Part shown: positions 1 to 6,895 of the stretch, one piece after another
Layout of the letters: each line of letters opens with the position of its first letter
Position numbering within the stretch: the first letter of the stretch is position 1
NCBI GenBank assembly: GCA_900318015.1
Contig: ONJB01000017.1
Span: 1 to 36,965, forward strand
DNA from: an uncultured Bacteroidales bacterium
Lineage (GTDB): Bacteria > Bacteroidota > Bacteroidia > Bacteroidales > UBA932
DNA: 36,965 bases
Direction: 5' to 3'
Position numbers and translations under genes: made by a program
Notes under the pieces: generated by a model
Told to the model about the DNA's origin: nothing
The model's database searches: none
The model's input: only the letters and a program-made list of their open reading frames with translations

Positions 1-1
1 G

Positions 2-730
2 GACCTCTACTTCCGCCTGAGCGCGGCGCAGATCCGGATCCCGGCCCTGCGCGACCGCCAGGACGACATCTACCTGCTGTTCCGCAAGTTCACCTCCGAT
101 TTCTCGGAGACGAGCGGGATGTGCAAGATCTCCCTCCGGCCGGATGCGATCCGGCTGCTGTGCTCCTACCGCTGGCCGGGCAACGTCCGCCAGCTCATGG
201 GCTTCACCCAGGCCCTCACGGCCCAGGTCTCCCGGAAGGTGACCCCCACCCTCCAGCGCATCGAACTCTCGGCGGCGGAGCTCGCCCCGTTCATGCCGGT
301 GGAGCAGGGAGAGCCCATCCCGGTGCTCTTCTCCGGCCCGCAGCCGGGGCCGCAGCCCGGGGCCGGCGCACCCGCCATGGACCTGCAGCCTATCGTCAAG
401 GCCATCTTCGACCTGAACCAGCGCATTGACGACCTCGAGGCGCGGGTGGACCGCCGCTCGCTGCCGGCCCCGGCCGCCGCGTCCCGCACGGAGGAGGCCG
501 AGTGGCAGGGGCAGGACTTCACGGCCCCTTCCGGCCGCGTGGTCGAGGCCGACGCCGACGAACAGCCCCAGCAGGAGCCCCAGACCCTCTCCGTGAAGGA
601 GCAGCAGGCCGAACTCATCCGCAAAGCCCTCGAAAAGCACGGCGGCAACCGCAAGCTCGCGGCCGAGGAGCTCGGAATGTCCGAGCGCACCCTCTACCGC
701 AAGCTCCCGCCCGAATACCGCAAGAAATGA
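2..730 (+). CDS. Sigma-54-dependent Fis-family transcriptional regulator (5' end outside window)
   Basis: Only the C-terminal 242 residues are present; the frame is open to the window edge from nt 2. The first residues (LYFRLS, then IPALRDR and DDI) are the end of the AAA+ sigma-54 interaction domain. The R-WPGNVRQL motif follows at about residues 57-65. A Pro/Gly-rich linker (about 100-200) leads to a Fis-type helix-turn-helix in the last 37 residues (GGNRKLAAEELG, then RTLYRKL). The family binds upstream DNA and uses ATP to open RpoN-RNA polymerase complexes. The stop overlaps the start of lptE by 4 nt (ATGA), so the two are probably translationally coupled. The ATPase Walker motifs and any receiver domain lie outside the window, so the activating signal is unknown. 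Confidence 0.9.
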   Translation, partial: DLYFRLSAAQIRIPALRDRQDDIYLLFRKFTSDFSETSGMCKISLRPDAIRLLCSYRWPGNVRQLMGFTQALTAQVSRKVTPTLQRIELSAAELAPFMPVEQGEPIPVLFSGPQPGPQPGAGAPAMDLQPIVKAIFDLNQRIDDLEARVDRRSLPAPAAASRTEEAEWQGQDFTAPSGRVVEADADEQPQQEPQTLSVKEQQAELIRKALEKHGGNRKLAAEELGMSERTLYRKLPPEYRKK

Positions 731-1224
731 AGAAGTTCCTCCTGCTCATCCTCCTCGCCGCCGCGGCCGTCTCCTGTGGGATCTATTCCTTCACGGGCAC
801 GAACATCCAGCCCGACGTCAAGACCATCACCATCCCCTTCGTGGAGTACAAGGCGCTCCGCGTGAACCCGTCCCTGTCCAACGACCTCACCGAGGCCCTG
901 CAGGAGAAGTTCCGCAAGCTCACCTCCCTGGAGCAGGTGGACCAGGACGGCGACCTGGAGCTCGTGTGCGAGGTGACGGGCTACGACGTCCAGGCCAAGG
1001 GCATCACCGCAGGCGAGGTCGCCTCGATGAACCGCCTCACCCTCACGGTGAAGGTCGAGTTCTCCAACCGGAAGTATCCCGAGGACGACGTGAGCCAGTC
1101 CTTCTCCGCCTACGAGGACTTCGAGGCCACCCAGTCCCTCGATGCCGTGGAAGGGGGCCTGTGTGAAACCATCATCGAAAAGATTGTCGAGGACATCTTC
1201 AACGCAACGGTTGCGCAATGGTAA
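727..1224 (+). CDS. lptE: LptE-like LPS-assembly lipoprotein
   Basis: 165 residues. The N-terminus is a lipoprotein signal with Cys17 (AAAVSC), followed by GIYSFTG, the opening typical of Bacteroidota LptE. The remainder fits a small alpha/beta LptE fold: paired strands (KTITIPFVEY, LELVCEVTGYDV, LTLTVKVEF) and a C-terminal helix. LptE normally plugs the LptD barrel that inserts lipopolysaccharide into the outer membrane. The start was chosen because ATG at 727 overlaps the upstream stop (ATGA) and begins the signal peptide exactly; a longer frame starting at 502 lies inside the regulator gene. The gene order regulator–lptE–TPR-like–secG is familiar from Bacteroidales and supports the call. 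LptD is not in the window. Confidence 0.85.
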   Translation: MKKFLLLILLAAAAVSCGIYSFTGTNIQPDVKTITIPFVEYKALRVNPSLSNDLTEALQEKFRKLTSLEQVDQDGDLELVCEVTGYDVQAKGITAGEVASMNRLTLTVKVEFSNRKYPEDDVSQSFSAYEDFEATQSLDAVEGGLCETIIEKIVEDIFNATVAQW

Positions 1225-1817
1225 ACGGAAACGGATATATCGACCTGGGCTCCCTGACGATGGACGAACTCGCCGGGGTGGTCCACCTGTACCCCTGGTT
1301 CGCCTCGGCCCGGAAGGAGCTGTGCTCCCGGATGTCCCGCCTGGGCGGTGACGACTGGGGCGTGGAGCAGTATGCCGAAGAGGCCCTCTACATCGGCGAC
1401 CGCCGCAAGGTGGCGGCCCTCCTGCGCGCCGGGAACAAGGCCCGCTATGCCGACAAGGACGTGGAGCGCATCCTCCGCACCTACATCGCCCCGGCCCCGG
1501 AGGCGGAAACCGACGGCGAGCCCGGCCGCGAGGTCCACGTGGTGGGCGGGGATTATTTCTCCCAGGCCCAGTACAAGGGCGTGGGCCGCGCCGACGACAA
1601 CATCTTCACCCGGTTCGCTGTAAAGATCAAGTCCGACGGTGTGAAGGACGACCGGACCGGCTCGGACATCGCGGACCGTTACGCCACCGAAACCCTGGCT
1701 GAAATCTTTGCAGAACAGGGCTGTGTGGAGGAGGCAAGACGCATTTATTCCCGTCTGATTTTGGAAAATCCGGAAAAAAGTGCTTACTTTGCAGCCCTTA
1801 TCGACAAATTGAGTTAA
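1218..1817 (+). CDS. TPR-like hypothetical protein of the lptE–secG cluster
   Basis: 199 residues, no signal peptide and no membrane segment, so probably cytoplasmic. It overlaps lptE by 7 nt. I do not recognise a characterised function. The C-terminal third (ATETLAEIFAEQGCVEEARRIYSRL, about residues 155-180, then LILENPEKSAYFAALI) reads like a single tetratricopeptide-type helix pair. The N-terminal part (DELAGVVHLYPWFASARKEL) is another helical stretch common to a conserved Bacteroidota hypothetical found between lptE and secG. A protein-interaction role is an inference from the TPR-like tail. Confidence 0.75.
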   Translation: MVNGNGYIDLGSLTMDELAGVVHLYPWFASARKELCSRMSRLGGDDWGVEQYAEEALYIGDRRKVAALLRAGNKARYADKDVERILRTYIAPAPEAETDGEPGREVHVVGGDYFSQAQYKGVGRADDNIFTRFAVKIKSDGVKDDRTGSDIADRYATETLAEIFAEQGCVEEARRIYSRLILENPEKSAYFAALIDKLS

Positions 1818-1830
1818 AAGTAGTATAGAT

Positions 1831-2180
1831 ATGAACGTCGCATTCACCATCCTGGTCGTCCTGATTGTCCTCGCGGCCATCCTGCTGATCGTGGTCGTCC
1901 TCCTGCAGAACGGCAAGGACGGCGGCTCGCCACCAACTTCACTTCCGCGAACCAGGCCCTGGGCGTCCGCCAGACGGCCACCATCCTCGAGAAAGCCACC
2001 TGGTGGCTGATCGGTTTCATCCTCGTCCTCGCCATCGCCAGCACGCTGGTCATCAGCCGCGGCACCGGCAAGAGCGCGAGCGAAGCCGTGAGCTCCGAGA
2101 TCCTCAACCAGTCCGCCCCGGCCTCCGAGACCCCGGCGTTCCCGGTGGAGATCCCCCAGGCCGACCCGACCCAGGAGTAA
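1831..2180 (+). pseudogene. secG: secG, preprotein translocase subunit, with a -1 frameshift
   Basis: ATG at 1831 opens a SecG-like protein: one hydrophobic segment at about residues 5-25, then the cytoplasmic LLQNGKDGG signature. Immediately afterwards the frame turns to nonsense and stops at about 2010. In the -1 frame the family sequence resumes exactly: LATNFTSANQALGVRQT, then LEKATWWLIGFILVLAIAS (second membrane segment) and an acidic tail ending at TAA 2178-2180. The junction is GGCGGCTCGCC at 1921-1931; one extra C would restore GGC GGC CTC GCC. So a single C is missing at about 1926. This is either an assembly error or a real loss. No slippery heptamer is present, which argues against programmed frameshifting. 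SecG is the non-essential small subunit of SecYEG. Confidence 0.8.
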
Positions 2181-2189
2181 TTGCGAGGG

Positions 2190-2204
2190 CTGACAATTTG
2201 TCAG
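2190..2204. promoter_or_regulatory. Palindromic operator-like site upstream of clpB
   Basis: Two 7-nt arms, CTGACAA (2190-2196) and TTGTCAG (2198-2204), are perfect inverted repeats around one central T. The right arm contains TTTG at 2197-2200, which is correctly placed to be the -33 element of the clpB promoter. A protein bound here would compete with the sigma factor. Control by a heat-shock repressor is an inference; I do not assign a named regulator. Confidence 0.5.
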
Positions 2205-2230
2205 TCATCCTGCCTAAGGAATAACGTTTG
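2197..2230 (+). promoter_or_regulatory. Probable clpB promoter
   Basis: TTTG at 2197-2200 is followed after 21 nt by TAACGTTTG (2222-2230). The latter is the Bacteroidota -7 box TAnnTTTG with one extra base between its halves. It lies about 70 nt ahead of the clpB start, after the secG stop. The imperfect -7 box lowers confidence. Confidence 0.4.
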
Positions 2231-2232
2231 AA

Positions 2233-2266
2233 GATAGCCGTTTGCCCGGTCGGGCGGACGGCTATC
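2233..2266 (+). promoter_or_regulatory. Stem-loop in the clpB 5' leader
   Basis: GATAGCCGT (2233-2241) pairs perfectly with ACGGCTATC (2258-2266). Inside, GCCCG (2244-2248) pairs with CGGGC (2251-2255), separated from the outer stem by a small TT/GG internal loop. The hairpin sits just after the probable -7 box and 36 nt before the clpB ATG, in the presumed leader. It is not followed by a T-tract, so it is not a simple terminator. A role in leader stability or temperature sensing is possible but unproven. Confidence 0.45.
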
Positions 2267-2302
2267 ACTGCATACCCGCCGGGCGAAAAGGAGACTACAA
2301 CT

Positions 2303-4462
2303 ATGGCAAATAACGAAAACTCTTTTCTGCAGCGGTTCGCAGTGAACCTCAACGAGCGCGCCTCCCAGGGCAAGCTCGACCCGGTCATCGGGCGGGACGA
2401 CGAGATCCGCCGGGTGCTCCAGATACTGTCCAGACGAACCAAGAACAACCCCATCCTGGTGGGAGAACCGGGCGTGGGCAAGACGGCGATCTCCGAAGGG
2501 ATCGCCCAGAATATCGTGTCCGGCCACGTGCCGGAGAACCTGAAGTCCAAGCAGGTGTACTCCCTGGACATGGGCGCCCTCATCGCGGGTGCGAAATACC
2601 AGGGTGAGTTCGAAGAGCGGCTGAAGGGCGTCGTGAAGGAGGTCGTGGACTCCGCCGGCGAGATCATCCTGTTCATCGACGAGATCCATACGCTCGTGGG
2701 CGCGGGACGCACCTCGGGCGCGATGGACGCGTCCAACATCCTGAAGCCGGCCCTGGCCCGCGGCGAGCTCCGCACCATCGGCTCCACCACGCTGGACGAA
2801 TACCAGAAATACTTCGAGACCGACAAGGCCCTGGAACGGCGGTTCCAGATGGTCATGGTCGACGAACCTTCGCCCGCGGAATCCATCGCGATCCTGCGCG
2901 GCCTGAAGGAGCGTTACGAGAACCATCACAAGGTGCGCATCGAGGACGACGCGCTCATCGCGGCCGTGAACCTCTCGCACCGGTACATCACCTCCCGGTT
3001 CCTGCCGGACAAGGCCATCGACCTGGTGGATGAGGCCGCGTCCAAGCTGCGGCTGGAGATGAACTCCGTGCCGGAACCCATCGACGACCTGAACAGCGCC
3101 ATCCGCCAGAAGGAAATCGAGAAGGAGGCCATCAAGCGCGAGGGCGTGTCCCTGAAGATGGAGAAGCTGGACGCCGAGCTCGCGGAGCTGAACGCGAAGC
3201 GGGACGAGCTCATGAAGCGGTGGAACGAGGAGAAGGACATCCTCGCCGGCCTGCAGACGGCCCGCCAGGAGATGGAGAACTACAAGATCCAGGCGGCGAG
3301 CGCGGAGCGCGCGGGCGACTACGGCCGCGTCGCGGAGCTGCGCTACGGCAAGATGGTCGCGACGCAGAAGACCATCGACGAGCTCACGGCGAAGGCGGCG
3401 GCCATCAAGGAGCCCATCGTCACCGAGGCGGTCACGCCCGAGGATATCGCCGAGGTCGTCGCGAAGTGGACGGGCATCCCCGTGAAGCGGATGCTCGAGA
3501 GCGAGAAGGAGAAGCTCCTGCGGATGGAGGCCGAGCTGCACAAGCGGGTGGTCGGCCAGGACCGGGCCATCCAGGCCGTGTCCGACGCCGTCCGCCGCAA
3601 CCGCGCAGGCCTCTCCAATGAGAAGCGCCCGATCGGTTCGTTCCTGTTCATGGGCACGACCGGTGTCGGCAAGACCGAGCTGGCGAAGGCCCTGGCGGAA
3701 TTCCTGTTCAACGACGAGAACATGATCACCCGGATCGACATGTCCGAGTACCAGGAGCGGCATACCGTGTCCCGGCTCGTGGGCGCGCCTCCGGGATACG
3801 TGGGTTACGACGAGGGCGGCCAGCTCACCGAGGCCGTGCGGCGGAAGCCGTACTCGGTGGTCCTGCTGGACGAGATCGAGAAGGCCCATCCGGACGTGTT
3901 CAACGTCCTCCTGCAGGTGCTGGACGACGGCCGGCTCACCGACAACAAGGGCCGTACCGTGGACTTCAAGAACACCATCCTCATCATGACCTCCAACGCC
4001 GGATCGGACATCATCCAGAGCTACATGGAACGCCTGCCGGAGGTGGACGGGGTCGATGCCCAGGCCATCGCGCAGCGCCGGTCCCTGCTGGACGAGTGCG
4101 GCGGCAAGGTGCTGGACGTCCTCAAGCAGACGGTCCGGCCGGAGTTCCTGAACCGCATTGACGAGATCATCATGTTCGATCCGCTGTCCAAGGCCGACAT
4201 CCGCGACATCCTGCACATCCAGATGGACGACCTGCGCCGCAAGCTTTCCGAGAACGGGATCACGGTGGTCTTCACCCCGGCCTTCGAGGACTACATGGTC
4301 GAGCACGGGTACGAGCCGTCCTACGGCGCCCGTCCGATCAAGCGGCTGATGCAGCGTGAGCTGGTGAATCTCCTGGCGAAGGCCATCCTGGACGGTACCG
4401 TCCACCGCGACAGCGCCATCACCGTCGACTCCGCCGGCGGCCAGATCCTCCTGCGGAACTAA
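2303..4462 (+). CDS. clpB: ClpB-type protein disaggregase lacking the N-terminal domain
   Basis: 719 residues, against about 860 for typical ClpB. The protein begins directly at the first AAA+ module; no Clp-N repeat domain is found here or upstream. D1 has Walker A GEPGVGKT (residues 54-61) and Walker B ILFIDE (about 122-127). A full coiled-coil M-domain follows (about 285-395; [18 protein letters not shown]), which distinguishes ClpB from ClpA/ClpC. D2 has Walker A GTTGVGKT (about 451-458) and Walker [12 protein letters not shown] (about 518). ClpB works with DnaK to pull proteins out of aggregates. ATG 2303 was chosen because AAAAGGAGA lies 10 nt upstream; a TTG at 2228 would place the leader hairpin in the coding region. 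An N-less form resembles the short ClpB isoform made by internal initiation in other bacteria. Confidence 0.93.
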   Translation: MANNENSFLQRFAVNLNERASQGKLDPVIGRDDEIRRVLQILSRRTKNNPILVGEPGVGKTAISEGIAQNIVSGHVPENLKSKQVYSLDMGALIAGAKYQGEFEERLKGVVKEVVDSAGEIILFIDEIHTLVGAGRTSGAMDASNILKPALARGELRTIGSTTLDEYQKYFETDKALERRFQMVMVDEPSPAESIAILRGLKERYENHHKVRIEDDALIAAVNLSHRYITSRFLPDKAIDLVDEAASKLRLEMNSVPEPIDDLNSAIRQKEIEKEAIKREGVSLKMEKLDAELAELNAKRDELMKRWNEEKDILAGLQTARQEMENYKIQAASAERAGDYGRVAELRYGKMVATQKTIDELTAKAAAIKEPIVTEAVTPEDIAEVVAKWTGIPVKRMLESEKEKLLRMEAELHKRVVGQDRAIQAVSDAVRRNRAGLSNEKRPIGSFLFMGTTGVGKTELAKALAEFLFNDENMITRIDMSEYQERHTVSRLVGAPPGYVGYDEGGQLTEAVRRKPYSVVLLDEIEKAHPDVFNVLLQVLDDGRLTDNKGRTVDFKNTILIMTSNAGSDIIQSYMERLPEVDGVDAQAIAQRRSLLDECGGKVLDVLKQTVRPEFLNRIDEIIMFDPLSKADIRDILHIQMDDLRRKLSENGITVVFTPAFEDYMVEHGYEPSYGARPIKRLMQRELVNLLAKAILDGTVHRDSAITVDSAGGQILLRN

Positions 4463-4467
4463 AGAAA

Positions 4468-4497
4468 AAGCCCGGTCGACTCGACCGGGCTTCTTGT
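4468..4497. terminator. Bidirectional terminator between clpB and fabG
   Basis: AAGCCCGGTC (4468-4477) pairs perfectly with GACCGGGCTT (4483-4492) around a 5-nt loop. A run of A precedes the stem and a T-rich stretch follows. It therefore serves both the plus-strand clpB and the minus-strand fabG, whose stop codons lie at 4462 and 4498. Confidence 0.88.
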
Positions 4498-5244
4498 TTA
4501 GCAGTAGAGGCCGCCGTTGACGGCGATGACCTGACCGGTCACATAGGACGAGAGGTCGGACGCCAGGTAGAGGGCGGTGTTGGCGATTTCCTCGACGGTG
4601 CCGCCGCGCTTGAGCGGAATGCTCTTGATGTATTCCTCGCGGACGGCTTCCGGGAGGGCGTTGGTCATCTCGGAGACGATGAAGCCCGGGGCGATGGCGT
4701 TGGCCCGGATGCCGCGGGAGCCCATTTCCTTCGCGACGGTCTTGGCCATGGCGATGAGGCCGGCCTTGGAGGAGGCGTAGTTGATCTGGCCGGGATTGCC
4801 CATCTGGCCCGCGATGGAGGCCATGTTGATGATGGAACCGCCCTTCTGGCGGGCCATCGACGGGATGACGGCGTGGATGAAGTTGAAGGCGCTCTTGAGG
4901 TTCACGGCGATGACCGCGTCCCACTGCGCCTCGCTCATCCGGAGCACGAGCCCGTCCTTGGTGATGCCGGCGTTATTGACCAGGATGTCGATGTGTCCGA
5001 ACTCCTTGAGGATCTCCTCGACGACGGTGTGTGTCTCGTCGAAGCTGGCGGCGTTCGAAGCGTAACCCTTGACTTTGTGCCCGAAGGCGGCGATTTCAGC
5101 AATGGTTTCCTCGGCGGCCTCGTTGATGACGAGGTCGGTGAAGGCGACGTCGGCGCCTTCCTGCGCGAATTTCAGTGCGATGGCCTTGCCGATGCCGCGC
5201 GCGGCGCCGGTGATGAGGGCCACCTTTCCGTCTAACATACCCAT
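4498..5244 (-). CDS. fabG: 3-oxoacyl-[acyl-carrier-protein] reductase FabG
   Basis: 248 residues, the usual length. It is a classical short-chain dehydrogenase/reductase. The NADP-binding TGAARGIG is at residues 12-19 and NNAG at 90-93. The catalytic tetrad is Asn115, Ser143, Tyr156 and Lys160 (YASSK). The C-terminus SSYVTGQVIAVNGG is typical of FabG. It reduces beta-ketoacyl-ACP with NADPH in each round of fatty-acid elongation. A -7 box lies about 30 nt upstream on the minus strand. Assignment to FabG rather than another SDR rests on overall similarity; no acyl-carrier or other fab gene is adjacent. Confidence 0.9.
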   Translation of the reverse strand: MGMLDGKVALITGAARGIGKAIALKFAQEGADVAFTDLVINEAAEETIAEIAAFGHKVKGYASNAASFDETHTVVEEILKEFGHIDILVNNAGITKDGLVLRMSEAQWDAVIAVNLKSAFNFIHAVIPSMARQKGGSIINMASIAGQMGNPGQINYASSKAGLIAMAKTVAKEMGSRGIRANAIAPGFIVSEMTNALPEAVREEYIKSIPLKRGGTVEEIANTALYLASDLSSYVTGQVIAVNGGLYC

Positions 5245-5271
5245 AAGTTCAGCGTTTTAGTAAATGGACTG

Positions 5272-5279
5272 CAAAGATA
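5272..5279 (-). promoter_or_regulatory. fabG promoter -7 box
   Basis: Read on the minus strand this is TATCTTTG, an exact match to the Bacteroidota TAnnTTTG box, 27 nt upstream of the fabG ATG. It faces the ahcY promoter 21 nt away, making a compact divergent promoter region. Confidence 0.7.
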
Positions 5280-5300
5280 GGAAAATACTCCGGAATTCGG

Positions 5301-5308
5301 TAACTTTG
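5301..5308 (+). promoter_or_regulatory. ahcY promoter -7 box
   Basis: TAACTTTG matches TAnnTTTG exactly. The ahcY ATG is only 15 nt downstream, so the transcript would have a very short leader. This leaves no room for a SAH or SAM riboswitch. Confidence 0.7.
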
Positions 5309-5323
5309 CAGCCTTGAAACACC

Positions 5324-6571
5324 ATGCTTATGTCCAGCCACATCCGAGACATCAACCTGTGGGAAAGCGGCGCACTGAAGATCCAGTGGGTCCGTGACCA
5401 CATGCCCCTGCTTGCGGGCATCGAGAAGGATTTCATCGAAACGAAGCCCTTTGCCGGCATGAAGGTCGCGCTGAGCGTCCACATGGAGGCGAAGACGGCG
5501 CGCCTGTGCCTGTGCCTGGCCGCCGGCGGCGCCGAAATGTACGCCACCGGCTGCAATCCGCTGTCCACGCAGGACGACGTGGCGGCCGCGCTGGTCCATG
5601 AAGGGTTGAACGTGTTCGCCATCCACGGGGCCACCATGGACGAGTACGAGGCGGACCTCCGCCGCGTGCTGGAGGTGGGCCCGAACATCATCATTGACGA
5701 CGGGGGAGACCTGGTAACGCTGATGCACAAGGAGTTCCCGGAACTCATCCCGAACGTGATCGGCGGCTGTGAGGAGACGACCACCGGCATCCTTCGCCTG
5801 AAGGCGATGGACCGGGCCGGCACCCTCCGGTTCCCGATGATGCTCGTGAACGACGCGGACTGCAAGCACCTGTTCGACAACCGCTACGGCACCGGCCAGA
5901 GCGTGTGGAACGGCATCAACCGGACCACGAACCTCATCGTGGCCGGAAAGGATGTCGTGGTGGCGGGCTACGGCCTGTGCGGCAAGGGCATCGCCCTCCG
6001 CGCGAAAGGCCTCGGCGCCCGCGTCATCGTCACGGAAGTGAATCCGGTCAAGGCCCTCGAGGCCGCGATGGACGGCTTCCGCGTGATGAAGATGGCCGAC
6101 GCCGCCCCGCTGGGCGACCTGTTCATCACCGCGACCGGCTGCAAGGACGTCATCACGGCGGACCAGCTGCTGTCCATGAAGGACGGCGCCATCTGCTGCA
6201 ACGCCGGCCACTTCGATGTGGAAGTGGACGTGGCGTGGCTGCGCGAGAACGCCGTTTCCAAGCGCGAAGCCCGGCAGAACATCGAAGCCTTCACCCTGGA
6301 GAACGGCCGTACGGTCTATATCCTGGGCGAGGGCCGGCTCGTGAACCTCGCCGCCGGCGACGGCCATCCGGCCGAAATCATGGACATGTCCTTCGCCATC
6401 CAGGCGCTCAGCGCCCGCTACCTGGTCCAGCATCAGGGCGCCCTCCCGCAGAAGCTGAACAACGTCCCGGCGGAGATCGACACGGAAGTCGCCTTCCGCA
6501 AGCTCGCCTCCGAAGGCATCACCATCGACACCCTCACCCCCGAGCAGCACCTGTACATCTACGGGGAGTAA
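5324..6571 (+). CDS. ahcY: Adenosylhomocysteinase (short-form AhcY)
   Basis: 415 residues. The enzyme reversibly splits S-adenosylhomocysteine into homocysteine and adenosine, using tightly bound NAD, in the activated-methyl cycle. Visible motifs are HMEAKTA (substrate domain, about residue 50), GGCEETTTG (about 148), and DNRYGTGQSVWNGINR. The NAD loop GYGLCGKG follows (about 213-220), then CNAGHFDVEV near 290. The C-terminus ends LYIYGE instead of the conserved Lys-Tyr-rich tail of the long bacterial and eukaryotic type, and the roughly 40-residue insertion is absent. This makes it the short thermophile/archaeal-like form. ATG at 5324 was taken as start; ATG 5330 is an alternative. Its promoter is divergent from fabG and it ends in its own terminator. 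Confidence 0.92.
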   Translation: MLMSSHIRDINLWESGALKIQWVRDHMPLLAGIEKDFIETKPFAGMKVALSVHMEAKTARLCLCLAAGGAEMYATGCNPLSTQDDVAAALVHEGLNVFAIHGATMDEYEADLRRVLEVGPNIIIDDGGDLVTLMHKEFPELIPNVIGGCEETTTGILRLKAMDRAGTLRFPMMLVNDADCKHLFDNRYGTGQSVWNGINRTTNLIVAGKDVVVAGYGLCGKGIALRAKGLGARVIVTEVNPVKALEAAMDGFRVMKMADAAPLGDLFITATGCKDVITADQLLSMKDGAICCNAGHFDVEVDVAWLRENAVSKREARQNIEAFTLENGRTVYILGEGRLVNLAAGDGHPAEIMDMSFAIQALSARYLVQHQGALPQKLNNVPAEIDTEVAFRKLASEGITIDTLTPEQHLYIYGE

Positions 6572-6594
6572 GAAACACATAAAATACATACTGA

Positions 6595-6630
6595 AACAAC
6601 ACGAGTTATCCACAACCCGTGTTGTTTTTT
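6595..6630 (+). terminator. ahcY intrinsic terminator
   Basis: AACAACACG (6595-6603) pairs with CGTGTTGTT (6618-6626) around a 14-nt loop, and the T-run continues to 6630. It lies 24 nt after the ahcY stop. Confidence 0.85.
6606..6614 (+). other. Consensus DnaA box within the terminator loop
   Basis: TTATCCACA is an exact match to the high-affinity DnaA box of E. coli. It forms most of the loop of the ahcY terminator hairpin. There is one copy only, with no nearby cluster and no dnaA or dnaN gene, so this is not evidence of an origin. It could titrate DnaA or be chance. Confidence 0.35.
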
Positions 6631-6642
6631 GTTTGTCCGGCC

Positions 6643-6650
6643 TAACTTTG
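6643..6650 (+). promoter_or_regulatory. Promoter-like -7 box before the comF region
   Basis: TAACTTTG is an exact TAnnTTTG match just after the ahcY terminator. It is about 245 nt ahead of comF. The intervening stretch holds a GC-rich hairpin (CCCCACC/GGTGGG, about 6654-6669) and a palindromic repeat unit. A comF transcript from here would have a long leader containing them. No other gene was found in 6631-6895. Confidence 0.4.
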
Positions 6651-6730
6651 GGACCCCACCCGGGGTGGGCGTGTGCGCCTCGCCACCGTCTGGGTGCCGT
6701 GACCATGCCCTCGGGCGAGGTGATGGGTTG

Positions 6731-6812
6731 AAGCACGTGCCGCGGCACGAATAGTGCCCCAAATGTTCCCTCAGCCGTGCTGGAGCACGTGTGGCGGCAC
6801 GAAAACGAAACA
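6731..6812. repeat. Palindromic repeat family 2, unit 2a
   Basis: This unit contains the perfect palindrome GTGCCGCGGCAC (6737-6748). About 28 nt later comes the core GTTCCCTCAG plus CCGTGCTGGAGCACG (about 6765-6789), in which CGTGCT and AGCACG form a hairpin. The stretch 6765-6789 recurs without change, apart from flanking differences, at 7993-8017 between comF and the transposase. This is an extragenic REP-like unit; it does not encode an obvious protein. Confidence 0.7.
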
Positions 6813-6895
6813 AGGTTTCAGGTAGGTGTCGGAGGAAATATATACCTTCCCCTAGAGCGAGCCTAAAATGCTGAGTATCGTGATAGATCAACTTG

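Noticed and set aside
1915-1935. Programmed -1 frameshifting in secG
   Set aside because: There is no X-XXY-YYZ slippery heptamer and no evident downstream pseudoknot. A plain deletion or sequencing error is simpler.
2228-2302. Upstream TTG start extending clpB by 25 residues
   Set aside because: The extension is the translated leader hairpin; ATG 2303 has a proper ribosome-binding site.
2201-4924. 907-residue open frame on the minus strand opposite clpB and fabG
   Set aside because: Low-complexity Arg/Leu/His/Gly-rich translation with no motif; it is the antisense of a clear ClpB gene in GC-rich DNA.
5309-5323. SAH or SAM riboswitch before ahcY
   Set aside because: Only 15 nt separate the -7 box from the start codon, too little for any known aptamer.
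6606-6614. Replication origin
   Set aside because: A single DnaA box with no AT-rich unwinding region, no box cluster and no origin-linked genes.
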